This document shows, one piece after another, positions 35,665 through 46,639 of a DNA stretch of 64,000 nucleotides. The notes beneath the pieces were generated by a model. That model was not told where the DNA came from. It saw only the letters and a list, made by a program, of their open reading frames with translations, and made no database searches. This DNA is from Tenrec ecaudatus (Eukaryota; Chordata; Mammalia; Afrosoricida; Tenrecidae): positions 33,505,419 to 33,569,418 of the forward strand of contig NC_134547.1 in assembly GCF_050624435.1 (NCBI RefSeq). The letters run 5' to 3'. Position 1 is the first letter of the stretch. Each line of letters begins with the position of its first letter. The position numbers and the translations under genes were made by a program.

Positions 35665-36695
35665 CTTTTAAAAAATTAGGAATCATTTTATTGGGGGCTT
35701 TTATAGCTCTTATAACACCCCATGCATCCATTGTATCTAGCACACTTGTACATATGTTGCCATCATCATTTTCAAAACATTTTCTTTCTACTCGAGTCCT
35801 TGGTATCAGCTCCTCTTTTTTCCTTCCCCCAACTTCCCACCCTGGTGACTCCTTGATAACTGATAAATTATTAGTTTCATATCTACACTGTCCACTGTCT
35901 CACTTCACCTACATTTCTGTTGTTTATACCTCTCGGGCGGGTGGGGGGGGTGTTACACATTCATCATTGTGATCAGTTTCCCTTTTCTTCCCCTACTCAT
36001 AGTATTGCTACTCTCATTATTGTCCATAAGGGGGTAATTTTTCCTGGATTCCATGTGTCAAGAGCTCTTATCTGTACCACAGTGCATTCTCTGGTCTACC
36101 TGGATTTGTAAGGTAGAACTGGGGTCATAATAGTGGTGGTGGGGCAAACATGAAAGTACTAGAGGAATGTTGTGTGTTTTGTCTGTGTTATACTGCTCCT
36201 TGGCTGGCTCATCCCTTCCTTGTGACCCCTTCTGTGAGGTGTTCTCCAATTGTCTACAGATAGGCTTTGGGTATCAGCTCCGACCCCCTTCATTTGCATT
36301 GACATGATTATTTGTTTTGGGTCTTTTGATGCCTGATACCTGATCCTGTTGACACCGTGTGATCACACAAACTGGTGTGCTGATTCCCTGCTAGATGGTT
36401 ACTTGTTTAACTTTAAGCCTTTAATACCCTAGATGCCTTATCTTCTAATAGCTGGGCACAGTTAGCTTTTTCCACCACATTTGTTTGTGCACCCATTTTT
36501 GACTAAAGTGATTGTATTGGGAATGTGAGCATCATACAATGCCAGGTTATTAGAACAAAGTGTTCTTGCAGTGAGGGAGGACTTGAGTAGAGGCCCAATG
36601 TCTGTCTGCTACCTTGATAGTTAACATTCAAATATATGTACATAGACCTATGTCCCTATCATTATATATGAATATATTTACATTATGCATGCCTG

Positions 36696-36708
36696 TATTT
36701 ATATTTCT
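36696..36708 (+). repeat. Left target-site duplication of full-length HAL1-like element
   Basis: TATTTATATTTCT here recurs exactly at 41182-41194. The older element's sequence is continuous across the two sites when one copy is removed. Confidence 0.85.
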
Positions 36709-37364
36709 CTTTTAAAAATAATTTTATTAGGGGCTCATACAACTTCTATCACAATTCATACATACATCAATTGTGTAAAGCACATTTGTACATTCATTGC
36801 CGTCATCATTCTCAAAACATTTGCTTTCCACCCAAGCCCCTGGAATCAGGTCCTCATTTTTCCCCTTCCCTCCCCACTCCCCCCTCCCTCATGAACTCTT
36901 GATAATTTATAAATTACTGTTTTGTCATATCTTGCTCTGTCCCATGTCTCCCCTCACTCACGTTTCTGTTGTATGCCCCCCAGGGATGTGGTCACATACA
37001 GATCCTTGTAGTTGGTTCCCCCTTTTCAACGCACCCTCCTTATGCCCTCCCAGTATCGCCACTCACACAACTGGTCCTGAGGGGATCATCCACCCTAGAT
37101 TCCCTGTGTTTGCAGTTCCCATCTGTATCAGTGTACATCCTCTGGTCTAGTCATACTTGCAAGGTAGGATTCGGATGATGACAGTGGGTGGGTGGGTGGG
37201 GGAAGCATTTAGGAACTAGAGGAAAGTTGTATTTTTCATCATTGCTACATCACACCCTGACTGTCTCGTCTCCTCCCCAAGACACTTCTGTAAGGGATGT
37301 CCACTGGCCTACAAATGGACTTTGGGTCTCTACTCTGCATTCCCCCACTCATTCACTATAGTAA

Positions 37365-37860
37365 GATTTTTTTGTTCTGATAATGCCGGATTCCTTGACA
37401 CCTTGTGATCACACAGGCTGGTGTGCTTCTTCCATGTGGGCTGTGTTACCTCTGAGCTAGATGGCCCATGTTTACCTTCAAGCCTTTAAGACCCCAGACG
37501 CTATATCTTTTGATAGCTGGGCACCATCAGCTTTCTTCGCCACATTTTCTTATGCACCCATTTTTCTTCAGTGGTTGTATCAGGGAGGTGAGCACACAAT
37601 GATATTATTTTTTTGTCCTTTGATGCCTGATAACTGATCCCTTCAGCGCCTTGTGGTCACACAGGCTGGTGTGTTTCTTCCATATGGGTTTTATTGCTTC
37701 TGAGCCAGATGGCCACTTGTTTATCTTCAAGCTTATAAGACCCCAGACGCTATATCATTTGATAGCTGGGCAACATCAGCTTTCTTCACCACATTTAGTA
37801 GTTCACCCTCTTTGTCTTCAATGGTTGTGTTGGGAAAGTGAGCATCATAGAATGCCAATT
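37365..37860 (-). repeat. Tandem duplication of ~245 bp in HAL1-like 3' region
   Basis: Two diverged units, about 37365-37610 and 37611-37860, each contain the blocks CACAGGCTGGTGTG, ACCCCAGACGCTATATC and GATAGCTGGGCA. The other copies here (51780-52050, 60920-61170, 36300-36560) have one unit only. Confidence 0.8.
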
Positions 37861-39276
37861 TAATAGAAGAAAATATTCTTGCATTGAGGGAGTACTTAAG
37901 TGAAGGCCCAATGTCCTTCTGCTACCTTAATACTAACCCTATAAATATATGCACATAGATCTATTGCCCCATCCTCATGTATAAATATATTTGCATATGT
38001 ACATGTCTTTATCTAGACCTCTATGAATGCCCTCTGCCTCCCAGCTGTTTCCTCTATTTCCTTTGACTTCCCTCTTGTCCCACTAACATGCTCAGTCCCC
38101 ACCAGGGTCTCAGCAATTCCTTAGTTACATTACCCTTGATCATGCCCAACCAGGCCTCTTACACCCGCCTCACCACCGATTTGGATTGCTTGTTGTTCCC
38201 TGTTCCCTGGGTTTATTAACATCACTTCCTTTCCCCCCACCTCCCCATTTCCCATGTCCCCATGGAACTATCTGTCCTGTTGTTTCCTCCTCCAATTGTT
38301 CATCCAGCCTATCTTATTTAGACAGAGCTGCGGAGATAATAACATGCACAACAACAAGACAAAGCACAACTAGGCTACAATGTACAACAACAACAACAAA
38401 TCAATGACAAAAAAACAGCAACACCCAAAACAAAACAGAACAAAACTAGAAAGAAAACGTTACAGTTAGTTCAAGGATTGTTTGTTGACCTTTAGGAGGG
38501 TTTTCCAGTCCAGTCTGTTTGGGCACCATGCCCTGGTCCCAAAGTCCACCTTAAGCATTCCCTGGGGACCTCGCCACTCTAGTCCCTTGCTGTTCTGTTG
38601 CACCCCTTTAATGTTTTGCCTCAGTGTGGCGGGATCTGATTGAGTTCAATTCCTACACTGTCTCTGGTGCTGTCCCCTGTAGGGCCGTGGGTCCGTAAGG
38701 GACGTCATGTCTCATAGTGGGGCTGGCCATGTGGTCCTCTCTGTCGACTGGCTGCTCTAATTGGGAACATCCACCTCCTGGCCTGATGGGCCATGATGTG
38801 CTCCACTCTCTCCTCATCCCCTTTCATCTGCTTCCGTGTGCTCCGATCAGATATGTCCCTCTTCCAGAGCTGTAGATTCAGTGCTGTCCTTTGAAATAAA
38901 TTCTTCTGAGGGGAGGGGCAGGTGTCCACTTAATAGTTGGTGTTGGGGCCAGCCCCCCAGACCTCTCCACTGGATCCCTACTCCATGCCGGCATGTTGCA
39001 TTCACATCTTGGAGCACATGGTTGAAGTCTGGTTCCTCTTTCCCTGTGGAAACACAAACAATACCCTCCCCTTGGGTGGGTTAGTGCCCTGTGCCCCCGC
39101 TACCCTTTTCTTTTTTATTATTATTTTTTTCCTTTCCCCACCTCTGTTTTAGTTGTCTACCATGTGTATCCCTGTATTTGGTCCGGTCCCTGTCATATTA
39201 CCTGATCCTCACCCCAGGAATGTTTGTATACCGTAGCTTTTTCCCTATGCCCCTTTCCTTTTTTTTTTTTTAAAGC

Positions 39277-40261
39277 TTACCTCAGCAGCCTTTGAAGTCT
39301 TTCTATATTTAAGTCAATGCTAGATTGAAGTCTGTTTTCTCTTTTTTGCCCTCTGGGTGAGGTTGTTCTATGTGGAGGTCTCTTATTTATGCTTGGTGAG
39401 TGTTTTTCTTCTGCCCACACTGGGTCGGCAAGGATCTTTTGTAGGGCTGGGTTTCTTCTAACATATTCTTTGAGTTTTTTCTTGTCTGTGAAGACTCTTA
39501 CTTCTCCATCTATCTTGATCGATAGTTTGCCTGGGTAGAGTATTCTTGGGTTTGCTTTGTTTTCCTTCAATATTTGGAATATGTTACTCCACTCTCTTCT
39601 CTTCTTCATAGTTTCTGCTGATGGGTCTGAGCATATGCTTATGTGGGAAACTTTATATGTGATTGCTTGTTTTCCCTTAGCTGCTCTCATGATTTTCTCC
39701 TTTTCCTCAAAGTTTAACTATTATGTGCCTTGGTGACTTCTTCTTGGGATCCAGTCTATCTGGTGTTCTTTCAGCCTCCTGAATGGTTGCCTGGTTTTCA
39801 TTCACTAAGCTGGAGAAGTTTTCCTCCAAGAATTCTCTCACTATTGTTGCAGATGACTTCTTTGTTGTGTCTTCCTCCATTAAGCCAATAATTCTAATGC
39901 TGTTCTGCTTCATATCATCAGCTATAGCTCTTAAGTTTTCTTCAGCTTCTCTGATGATCTTATTAGATTTTCCCCCGCGTTTGTTAAAGTCTGCTTGGCT
40001 GTCCTCCAAGACACTGATGCGGTTCTCTGATTCCTCCAGGTGCTTCTCGAGGTCCGTGACTGTTTTTTGCTATCTCCTCCCTAAGCTCCTGTATTTCTCT
40101 TTGGTTTATGGCTTTTACCTCTTCTATCTTTCATTCTTTTTCTGTTTTGTTTCCCTCATATCCTGTATGACTCCAAGTAGTATTCTGAAAATTTCTTTCT
40201 GTGGCAGCTCAATGTCTGCTTCTTCTATGCATGTCATTATGTTCAGGACATCTTCTGCCAT
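39277..40261 (-). pseudogene. L1 ORF1-type gene, frameshifted
   Basis: Remnant of the L1 ORF1 protein, the RNA-binding chaperone that coats L1 RNA. On the minus strand the ATG is at 40261-40259 and the stop at 39279-39277, about 328 codons, close to the usual ORF1 size. The N-terminal segment begins MAEDVLN. It is followed by a heptad-like coiled-coil region (LREEIAKN, ISVLEDSQADF) and an RRM-like middle with NSIRIIGL. The C-terminal domain has ITYKVSHISI, SAETMKKRREW and PRILYPGKLSI, all hallmark blocks of ORF1p. At least three frameshifts break it (near 40130, 40060 and 39700). No second gene follows the stop. Confidence 0.85.
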
Positions 40262-40309
40262 TGCCTTTTGTTTCTCCGTTGTTTTTTTTGTTTTTGTTTT
40301 TGTTTAGGT

Positions 40310-41181
40310 CGTTGAGGCTGATGGTTGTTTGAGTTGTGTTGTTTTAGAAGAGCCAGGTGCCATGTTCCAGGGAGTTGAAGAGCACTGGCTCTCTCTGGGA
40401 GACTTATAGGAGTGCTTCTTTGAACTGCCTATAGTTTATTTCACTATGGAATTAACCTACCACTATCCCCCTGTGGCCTCCCTCTCAGGGGAGTGCCCCA
40501 GAAGGTTGGTGGGTTGCCTGCTTTGGTATTGCGGAGGTTGGGCAGAGGTTCCTGCTGCAGCTTGGAACGTTGAGGAGTGTTGGCCGAGCTACCTTAGGAA
40601 CCCAGGCACACAGGCAGGAATTCCCCTGTAAGATGTTGAGCAGAGTATCCCTTGATGGAGGTCAGGCAAGGCTTTCCCCAGCTCGGGCTAACGACACAGG
40701 GTGGGACTCACCTAGTTGGTTGTGGTGCAGGCATAAATGCCTAGGCTAAGGAGAGTGGTCTGGAGGTTAGCAGTAGTGTGTGAGAGACCAAGAAAGCCAG
40801 CTGTGGCTGTGTTGAGAAAAGGCCCCTGCACAGCCCTCCAAGACCGAGGGGGAGACAGACAGGAGCTGCCAGGGTCCTGTCCCTGCCCTGAGGCGGGTGG
40901 CGGCAAACTGTGGTTGCGTTGAGACCAAGCCGCCCTACAGGCTCCAAATGGTCCCAGCCTCCAACAGAGACAGCTGTGGGAACAAGGTCAAGCCCCAGCA
41001 GGCCTCCACTGAGGTAAGCAAAAAGCCCTAGCCCCTCAAAACCCCATGGTTCTGTGCCTACTTATCTTTATGATGCTCCTCCTGCGTTGAATTTCCCTCT
41101 AAGCAACTCTCCTGGGCTGAATTCTGCGGAGTCCCTCTGAGATGTGTTATTCCGTCACCATTTTGCCGGAAGTGCCCCCTA
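40310..41181 (-). promoter_or_regulatory. 5' UTR/promoter region of HAL1-like element
   Basis: About 870 bp, clearly more GC-rich than the 3' region. Its outer end, read on minus, is GGGGGCACTTCCGGCAAAATG; L1 5' ends in other mammals likewise begin G-rich and carry an ATGG-type motif that positions transcription. The promoter role is inferred from position. Confidence 0.55.
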
Positions 41182-41194
41182 TATTTATATTTCT
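41182..41194 (+). repeat. Right target-site duplication of full-length HAL1-like element
   Basis: TATTTATATTTCT, identical to 36696-36708. Confidence 0.85.
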
Positions 41195-41857
41195 ATGAAT
41201 GTCTTTTGCATTCGAGTTCTTTCCTCTGTTTCCTTTTACTTTTTTCCGGCCCCACTATCATGTTTGACCTTCATTTGGCTCTCAGTAATTCCTCTGGGCT
41301 ACATTGTCCTTGATGAAGCCCCACCAAGCATTCCCACCCTTCTTGCCATTGATTTGAGATTTCCTGTTCCCTTGTCTGTAGGTTTGTTGGCTTCTCCCCT
41401 CTCTTGTCCCCCCTCCACCTCTCCCCTCTCCCCCAGAACTGTGGGTCCCATTATTTTCTCCTCAGGATTGTTTATGTTGGCTACCTTGAATAGATAGAAA
41501 TGGGAGGGGGGGGAAGGGACGATAAATAGTTCCAGGTTTGTCCGCTGACCCTTATGTATGTTTTCTGATGGCTCTGGTGAGGTGTCAAGCCCTGCCCTCC
41601 GAGTCTGAAGTCTGTTTTCAGGATCTCTCAGGCATTTTGTTGCTTTGCTCCCTTTGCTGCTCTGTTGCACTCCCTTTGTGTTTCTCCCTGGTGTGGGGCT
41701 GGGGGATCAGACTGGGAACAGTTCCCACACTATGTCTCCAGTGCTGTCCCCTGCAGTGCTGTGGGTCACTGAGGAGATGTCATGTCTCGTGGTGGGGCTG
41801 GCCCTATGGTCTTCTTTGTGACAATGTTGTTCTCAGGGCTTGGTGGGCCAGGATACA

Positions 41858-41860
<3 letters not shown>

Positions 41861-41926
<66 letters not shown>
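41861..41926 (+). repeat. (CT)33 microsatellite
   Basis: Perfect 66-base CT run within the older HAL1-like element. Sister copies have only a short CTCTCTCT at the same position (62116, 38804). Confidence 0.95.
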
Positions 41927-41931
<5 letters not shown>

Positions 41932-42372
41932 AGTTTGCTCCTATGTGGTCTGGGACCCACTACCATCTCCAAGCTGAATTTTCAGCACTATCCTATGTAG
42001 TGCAGTCTTCTGGGGAGGAGTGGTGGTGGACGTAACTAGAATTGGGGCCGACCCCGAAAACTTCTCTGTTAGTTTGTTGCTTCACGCTGCCCTCAAGGTT
42101 TGGCTACCAGGTTGAGGTCTGGTCCCTCTCTCCCTTTCCTGTGGGAGATAAACAATACCCTCCCCATGGTTAGGTTAGTGCCCTGCTCTCCACTATCCAC
42201 GTCCTTTATTATTATTATTATTTCTCTTTATTTCCCCTCCTTTTAAATTGGCTGCCATGTGCATCCCTGGGTTGGGTCTGAACCCTGCCAGAGTGGTCCA
42301 GGCCCCAGGGATTTATGCATTTAATGTCTTTTCCCTATGGCCCTTGTGCTTTTTAAGCTTACCTTAGTGGAC

Positions 42373-45015
42373 TCATATTGTACTTGTCCTTTTGTGCCAG
42401 AGGAACCCATTTTGAAAAAAAAAAAACTTAAAAATGCCCACATACTAAATCTCAAAGTGACCCAACAGATGAAAGAGTCTTAACATAAAAGAAAGGCCTC
42501 TTTTCTTTGTCCCACAGAGCTCCTTGCAAACCACCCTATTCCCATATACACTTGAACTCTAGAGCTTAGAGGAAAGAGCCAGATGAGTATTTGACTTGAA
42601 GCACAATTGCCTTAGGTTTGTTCCATGGCACTGTAGTGTTTGGGTCTGTGAGGAAGACCGTGGACTTTGTTGAGATCCACAATATCGGCAGCACAATAAG
42701 CTGAGCGCACAGGGCACCAGCTGTGATGAGCTGCTGCACTGCCTCAGTGAGGAGGTACTGAGTGCACTGATCAGCCTCTGCGCAAGGCTTCACAAAGCCT
42801 ACAGCTAATCCCGAGCACACTGAAGACTCTGAGAAGGTCTATGGTAAAGAGATTCATGCATGCTGGCTTCACACAGCATCCTCCAAGGTTTTTGAACTTG
42901 AGATACTTTAAAATAGAATATTTATTAGCAATCTATTGACATACCATCCCTCAGTATACACTTTACAAAATACCAGTCTAAGAGGAGACATGAATTCGCG
43001 ACAAGAAAGCAGCTCAGAAGTGGGCCCGTGTGAGTGCTGGAGAATACCATTCCGAGTTCCTGAACCTCATCCCCAGTTTTTCCAGCTCCTTGTGACCGAG
43101 AAGGGTGCTGCATGGAGTCAAAGCAGAGCCAAGGCTGCATTTCCATCACTGCCTCACGCTCGGTCGGATTGATCCAGAATGCCGTCAGGGGGGAGAGGGG
43201 TCTGATGGATTGTCTGATGCCACATGGCAGGGGAAATACGACCTGATGTGTTACTTGTTTTTCTCTTTGTCTGTGTATAGGATGACCTTTCCGATTCTTC
43301 AATCACCCCTCAGACAAAGTGGGAAGGTCTGGTCCCACCACAGCATGTGGGACACCATTGCAGGGGAGTGGGAGTTATAGAACCCAACAGGATCTGTTCA
43401 AATTCCCGCCCACCCACCAGGGGAGGCAGGCCTTCTACCTTGCCTGGGAGAACCAGCCTTTTCTCCATAAAGTCTTCCTCCTGGGCTACGAGCTCTGTGC
43501 ATTCTGGGGCCACAGCCCTGATCCATATGGCCCTCCCTGAGTGACAGTCTGCACTCACAGAACACACATCGCCATAAGGGTTCTGGGGTCACATTGTGAA
43601 GGTTCACAGTTCACAGGGGGAAGCCCAGACCCAACCCGGCTTCCCCCATCCCTTATGCAGCTCTTCTTGCCTTTACGAAGTCTTCCAGTCACCATGGCAC
43701 GGATGAAGGGAATCCCACACTACACATAGCATAGCCAGGCCCTTGGGTGGTTGTCCTTTGTTTACCAGTCTTCTTGTCCATACTTCCCACACACTCCATG
43801 ACCCAGTCAGACTTACTATTCTTGCTCAGTCCTCTGCTCAGACTGTGTTCTTCTCTTGAAATGTCTCTCTCCCTTCTCGTGTCTACCCAAACCTTACCCT
43901 GCAATGTCTCCTGGTTCCTAAAACTCTTCTGATCCAATTGTAGACTCACTCCTCTGGCCCTTCCAGCTTGCGTGCCACTAAACACGGACCCTGAAATTAG
44001 GACTTGGGTACAGGTAGTGTGTTTTGGAGGCTGAGTCAAAGAATACAAGAATAAGATGGGAAAGGGAGAAAGGTCAATAAATGTTATGCTAACGAGTGTC
44101 ACCGTGTCCTGTGGTAGCTTGCACGGTGCTATAATGGTGGAAGATTTGCCATTCTATTTCAAATACCATTGGGTCACTCAAGGCACACAGGCTTCAGAAG
44201 AATACCCAGATTAACACAGACTAGAAAGAAGAGCACAGTGATCTTTTTCTGAAAATTAGCCCATGGATTACAACAGAATATTGTCCGGCACCTGAGTCCT
44301 TTTAGGAGGAAACTGAGAACACACAGTGGCCATAACATTGCAGAGACATATTTTTCTTCCACTCAACTGCTTCCTGCCAGACTCAGGATGGCATCCAGCA
44401 CAACACCAAGCCTTCAGTGGGCACTGCCATGGTGGTGGATTAGATGACTGCTCTCTGATGAGTTCTTGTCGCTTGTCTAATGGGTTTTGCCCGCTGCTGC
44501 CTCTTCATGCAGCCACCAGCTGCTCATGTTCTGTTTCGTGTTCTCTTATAGTAACTCCCAGCTCCAGGGCAGGGCCTGCCATCAACTGCTCTTGTCTTGG
44601 CACGTTCTTGCGCTTCACTGTGCCACAGTGCTTCCTTCTGTTCTTAAAAAAAAACAAAAACAAAACATCAAAAACCCCAACTTGGCGGCAGATTTTAATA
44701 TTATAGAAACATGTTAGACTCATCAAAACACAGGTGGAAAATCAATTTCATGTTTGGGGGAAGATGCGAGGGAGCGTGCGCCGAGTCGTAGTGCAGCTCC
44801 GGGGTCACTCCGTGGGGCCCAGGCCACTTGTAGCCACCGAGAAGGGAATCAGAGACGCATTGCTCTCCTTCCCTTGGAATAAGAGGACCAAGCAAGCTCT
44901 TCTAGAATCCAAGGCTTCGTCTTACCAGCGAGTGGGAGGAGAAGGCAGAGCTGGAACCTCAAGGAAGGACACAGGGCACATGCTTTTCAGTGGCTGGTAT
45001 CTCGTGAAGATCGTC
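42373..45015. other. Low-repeat stretch, no gene recognised
   Basis: An A-run at 42415-42427 may be the tail of an unidentified insertion, and an A/C-rich run lies at 44647-44680. An 84-codon minus frame at 42566-42820 and a 137-codon minus frame at 43689-44102 are open, but show no family motif I recognise. I do not call them genes. Confidence 0.35.
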
Positions 45016-45235
45016 ACAAGACAGAAACACCAAATTATAAGTTATTTTGGGCATCTAATCAAAAGGTTGGTGATTTGAGCCCTCCCAGAGATCCCTCAGA
45101 AGAAACGTCTAGTAGCTAGCTTCCTGAAAAGTCACAGGCAGGGAAACCCTCGGGAGAGCCATTCTGTTTTGCACACAGGGGTCACCCTAAGCTGAAATCA
45201 AGGAGTCAGAACTGGTGGTGGGAGAAGCATTTTCA
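45016..45235 (+). mobile_element. AfroSINE, diverged
   Basis: CTAATCAAAAGGTTGGTGAT, GATCCCTCAGAAGAAACG and GGGAAACCCTCGGGAGAGCC, then GGAGTCAGAACTGG, follow AfroSINE order. Confidence 0.65.
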
Positions 45236-45317
45236 CAGGGATCTGAGTTAATACCAGTCAACTACCTTGAATTTCTGGTCATTTATCCCAGGGTCTAAAA
45301 TAGAAGTTTTCAGGGAA

Positions 45318-45545
45318 GCTGGCTGAGAAAACGTGGCATAGGGCTATGAACTGAGCTGCTAACTGCAAGGTCAGTAGTTAAAAACTACCAGCTGCTGTGA
45401 GGGAAAGCAGTAGAGCTTTCACCTCCTGTAAAGAGCTGCAGCCTCAGAAACTCACAGGGGCAGTTCTGCCCTGGCCTTTAAGGTTGCTATGAGTCACCAT
45501 TGACTCAATGGCAGTGAGTTCTGGGTTTGTTTGGTTTGTTTTGCT
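45318..45545 (+). mobile_element. AfroSINE, nearly complete
   Basis: GAGCTGCTAACTGCAAGG, AAAGAGCTGCAGCCTCAG, CACAGGGGCAGTTCTGCC and GACTCAATGGCAGTGAG, with a GTTTGTTTGG-type tail. Confidence 0.85.
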
Positions 45546-46017
45546 GGGAAAATGAAGCAGGGTGACTTTCAACACCAAAGCGAGCGGTGGGTATCGTGAC
45601 AAAGACTAGAACTTCAAGCGGCAGCCCCTATTCAGGCGCAGTTGACCGCAGTCACCATGGGACGAAGCAGGCCAAGTCTGGTTAGAGTTTCATTCTTGCT
45701 CAAAACAGTTTGAAAATCTGAATTTGTCTGACATTGGTCAAATTTTAAACCTTAGCAATTAATTTTAAACATTACTGAAGAGATCAAACTACCTGGCTTG
45801 GGAGCCACCCGTTTCCCAATGACCCTTGGGCAATCGGCTCCCCACAGGAAAGGGGATTGTTTCACTAAGGATTTAGTCAGTGCACGGAATCTGTGGGGAG
45901 TGCGAATACTAAAGTGCTAGATACCCGGAGAAAGGCTGACCAGAGGTGCCTCAGAAGCAAGTCCTGGTGATCTGCTTCTGAAAGGCCTGGGAAAAACAGA
46001 ACAGCCCCCAGACACTG
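45546..46017. other. No feature recognised
   Basis: Ordinary sequence between two AfroSINEs, with no gene or repeat recognised. Confidence 0.3.
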
Positions 46018-46235
46018 CCATCACATCGATTGCTACTCATGGAGACCCCTGGGGTACAGACAGAGTGGACTGGCGCCTGGAGGTGTCCTTGACTGTAGCC
46101 AGTAGAAGGAGCTCATTTGGCTGCTGGGTGGATTTGAACCTCCTTTAGGTTGACTGCTGGGCCACGTTGAGACCTCTGCACCCGCTGAGACTCCACGAAG
46201 CACACAGGGCTTGATGGCAGGTCGTTTTCGGCTTT
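46018..46235 (-). mobile_element. AfroSINE, antisense
   Basis: Reversed AfroSINE landmarks run from GCCATCACATCGATTGCTAC through GGGTGGATTTGAACCTCC to GAGACTCC. Confidence 0.75.
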
Positions 46236-46639
46236 GGGTTTTTACTCTTGGCTAGAAACGCTCACTGTCATCTTGGTTTTCCTTAGGCCTCGTCTAAAGC
46301 CCGGCCTTGCTTGCACCTATCTCCCGGGAGCCCATCTGCTCTTGAAGTCGCTCCTCGCCTCACTCCCAGGTCAGATATGCGCTGTAGCCACCTAGCATTT
46401 TACTAGGCACCTTTTCCTGGCTCAGGGCTGTCTCTGGGCTTGGTGGTCTAAGATGGGTTAAACTGAGTTAGTGGAGGAAGTATTTTCCAGACTATTCTAA
46501 GCCAAGGAAACTGAGGAGCTGCTGGGGAAGGAGCTCTAGGGTGGCAGGATTTTGCCTCAGAGTCTTCCAGATGCACCATCAAATGCATCGATGTTTACAA
46601 AAATTACCATCCAACCCCACATTGTCTCTCTGCAGATTT

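Larger units (their letters stand above)
36709..41181 (-). mobile_element. Full-length HAL1-like (ORF1-only) LINE
   Basis: A 4.47-kb element on the minus strand. Order from its 5' end: a GC-rich leader (41181 to about 40310) that starts AGGGGGCACTTCCGGC and includes an AAATGG motif like the YY1 site of L1 5' ends; an L1 ORF1-type gene (40261-39277); an A12 tract; then about 2.55 kb of noncoding 3' region ending with AATAAA. No reverse transcriptase or endonuclease sequence lies anywhere inside it, so it would have depended on ORF2 protein from other L1s. A 13-bp target duplication flanks it. Half-L1 (HAL1) elements in mammals have this structure. The alternative, a single L1 that lost ORF2 by deletion, is weakened by an older copy with the same junction. 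Confidence 0.75.
35665..42372 (-). mobile_element. Older HAL1-like element, split in two
   Basis: The left part (35665-36708) carries the reversed tail and about 1.04 kb of the 3' region. The right part (41182-42372) continues the same 3' region from the exact break, then crosses the CTTTTTAAGCTTACCTTAG junction into the first codons of ORF1, where it is truncated. Together they make about 2.23 kb. The split is caused by the full-length relative at 36709-41181. A (CT)33 microsatellite grew inside the right part. Confidence 0.8.

Noticed and set aside
37365..37860. Possible CRISPR-like or satellite array
   Set aside because: Only two units of about 245 bp, both parts of a retroelement; no short regular spacers.
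39783..40307. 174-codon plus-strand open frame with hydrophobic runs resembling a membrane protein
   Set aside because: It is the antisense of the L1 ORF1 coiled-coil region; the real coding signal is on the minus strand.
41766..41972. Arg-Glu repeat protein on minus / Leu-Ser repeat protein on plus
   Set aside because: Both are translations of the (CT)n microsatellite.
42566..42820. 84-codon minus-strand open frame with a hydrophobic middle
   Set aside because: No family motif, no splice or promoter context I can trust, and single-frame length is within chance for this composition.
43689..44102. 137-codon minus-strand open frame
   Set aside because: Composition is not coding-like, no recognisable domain, and no supporting neighbour.
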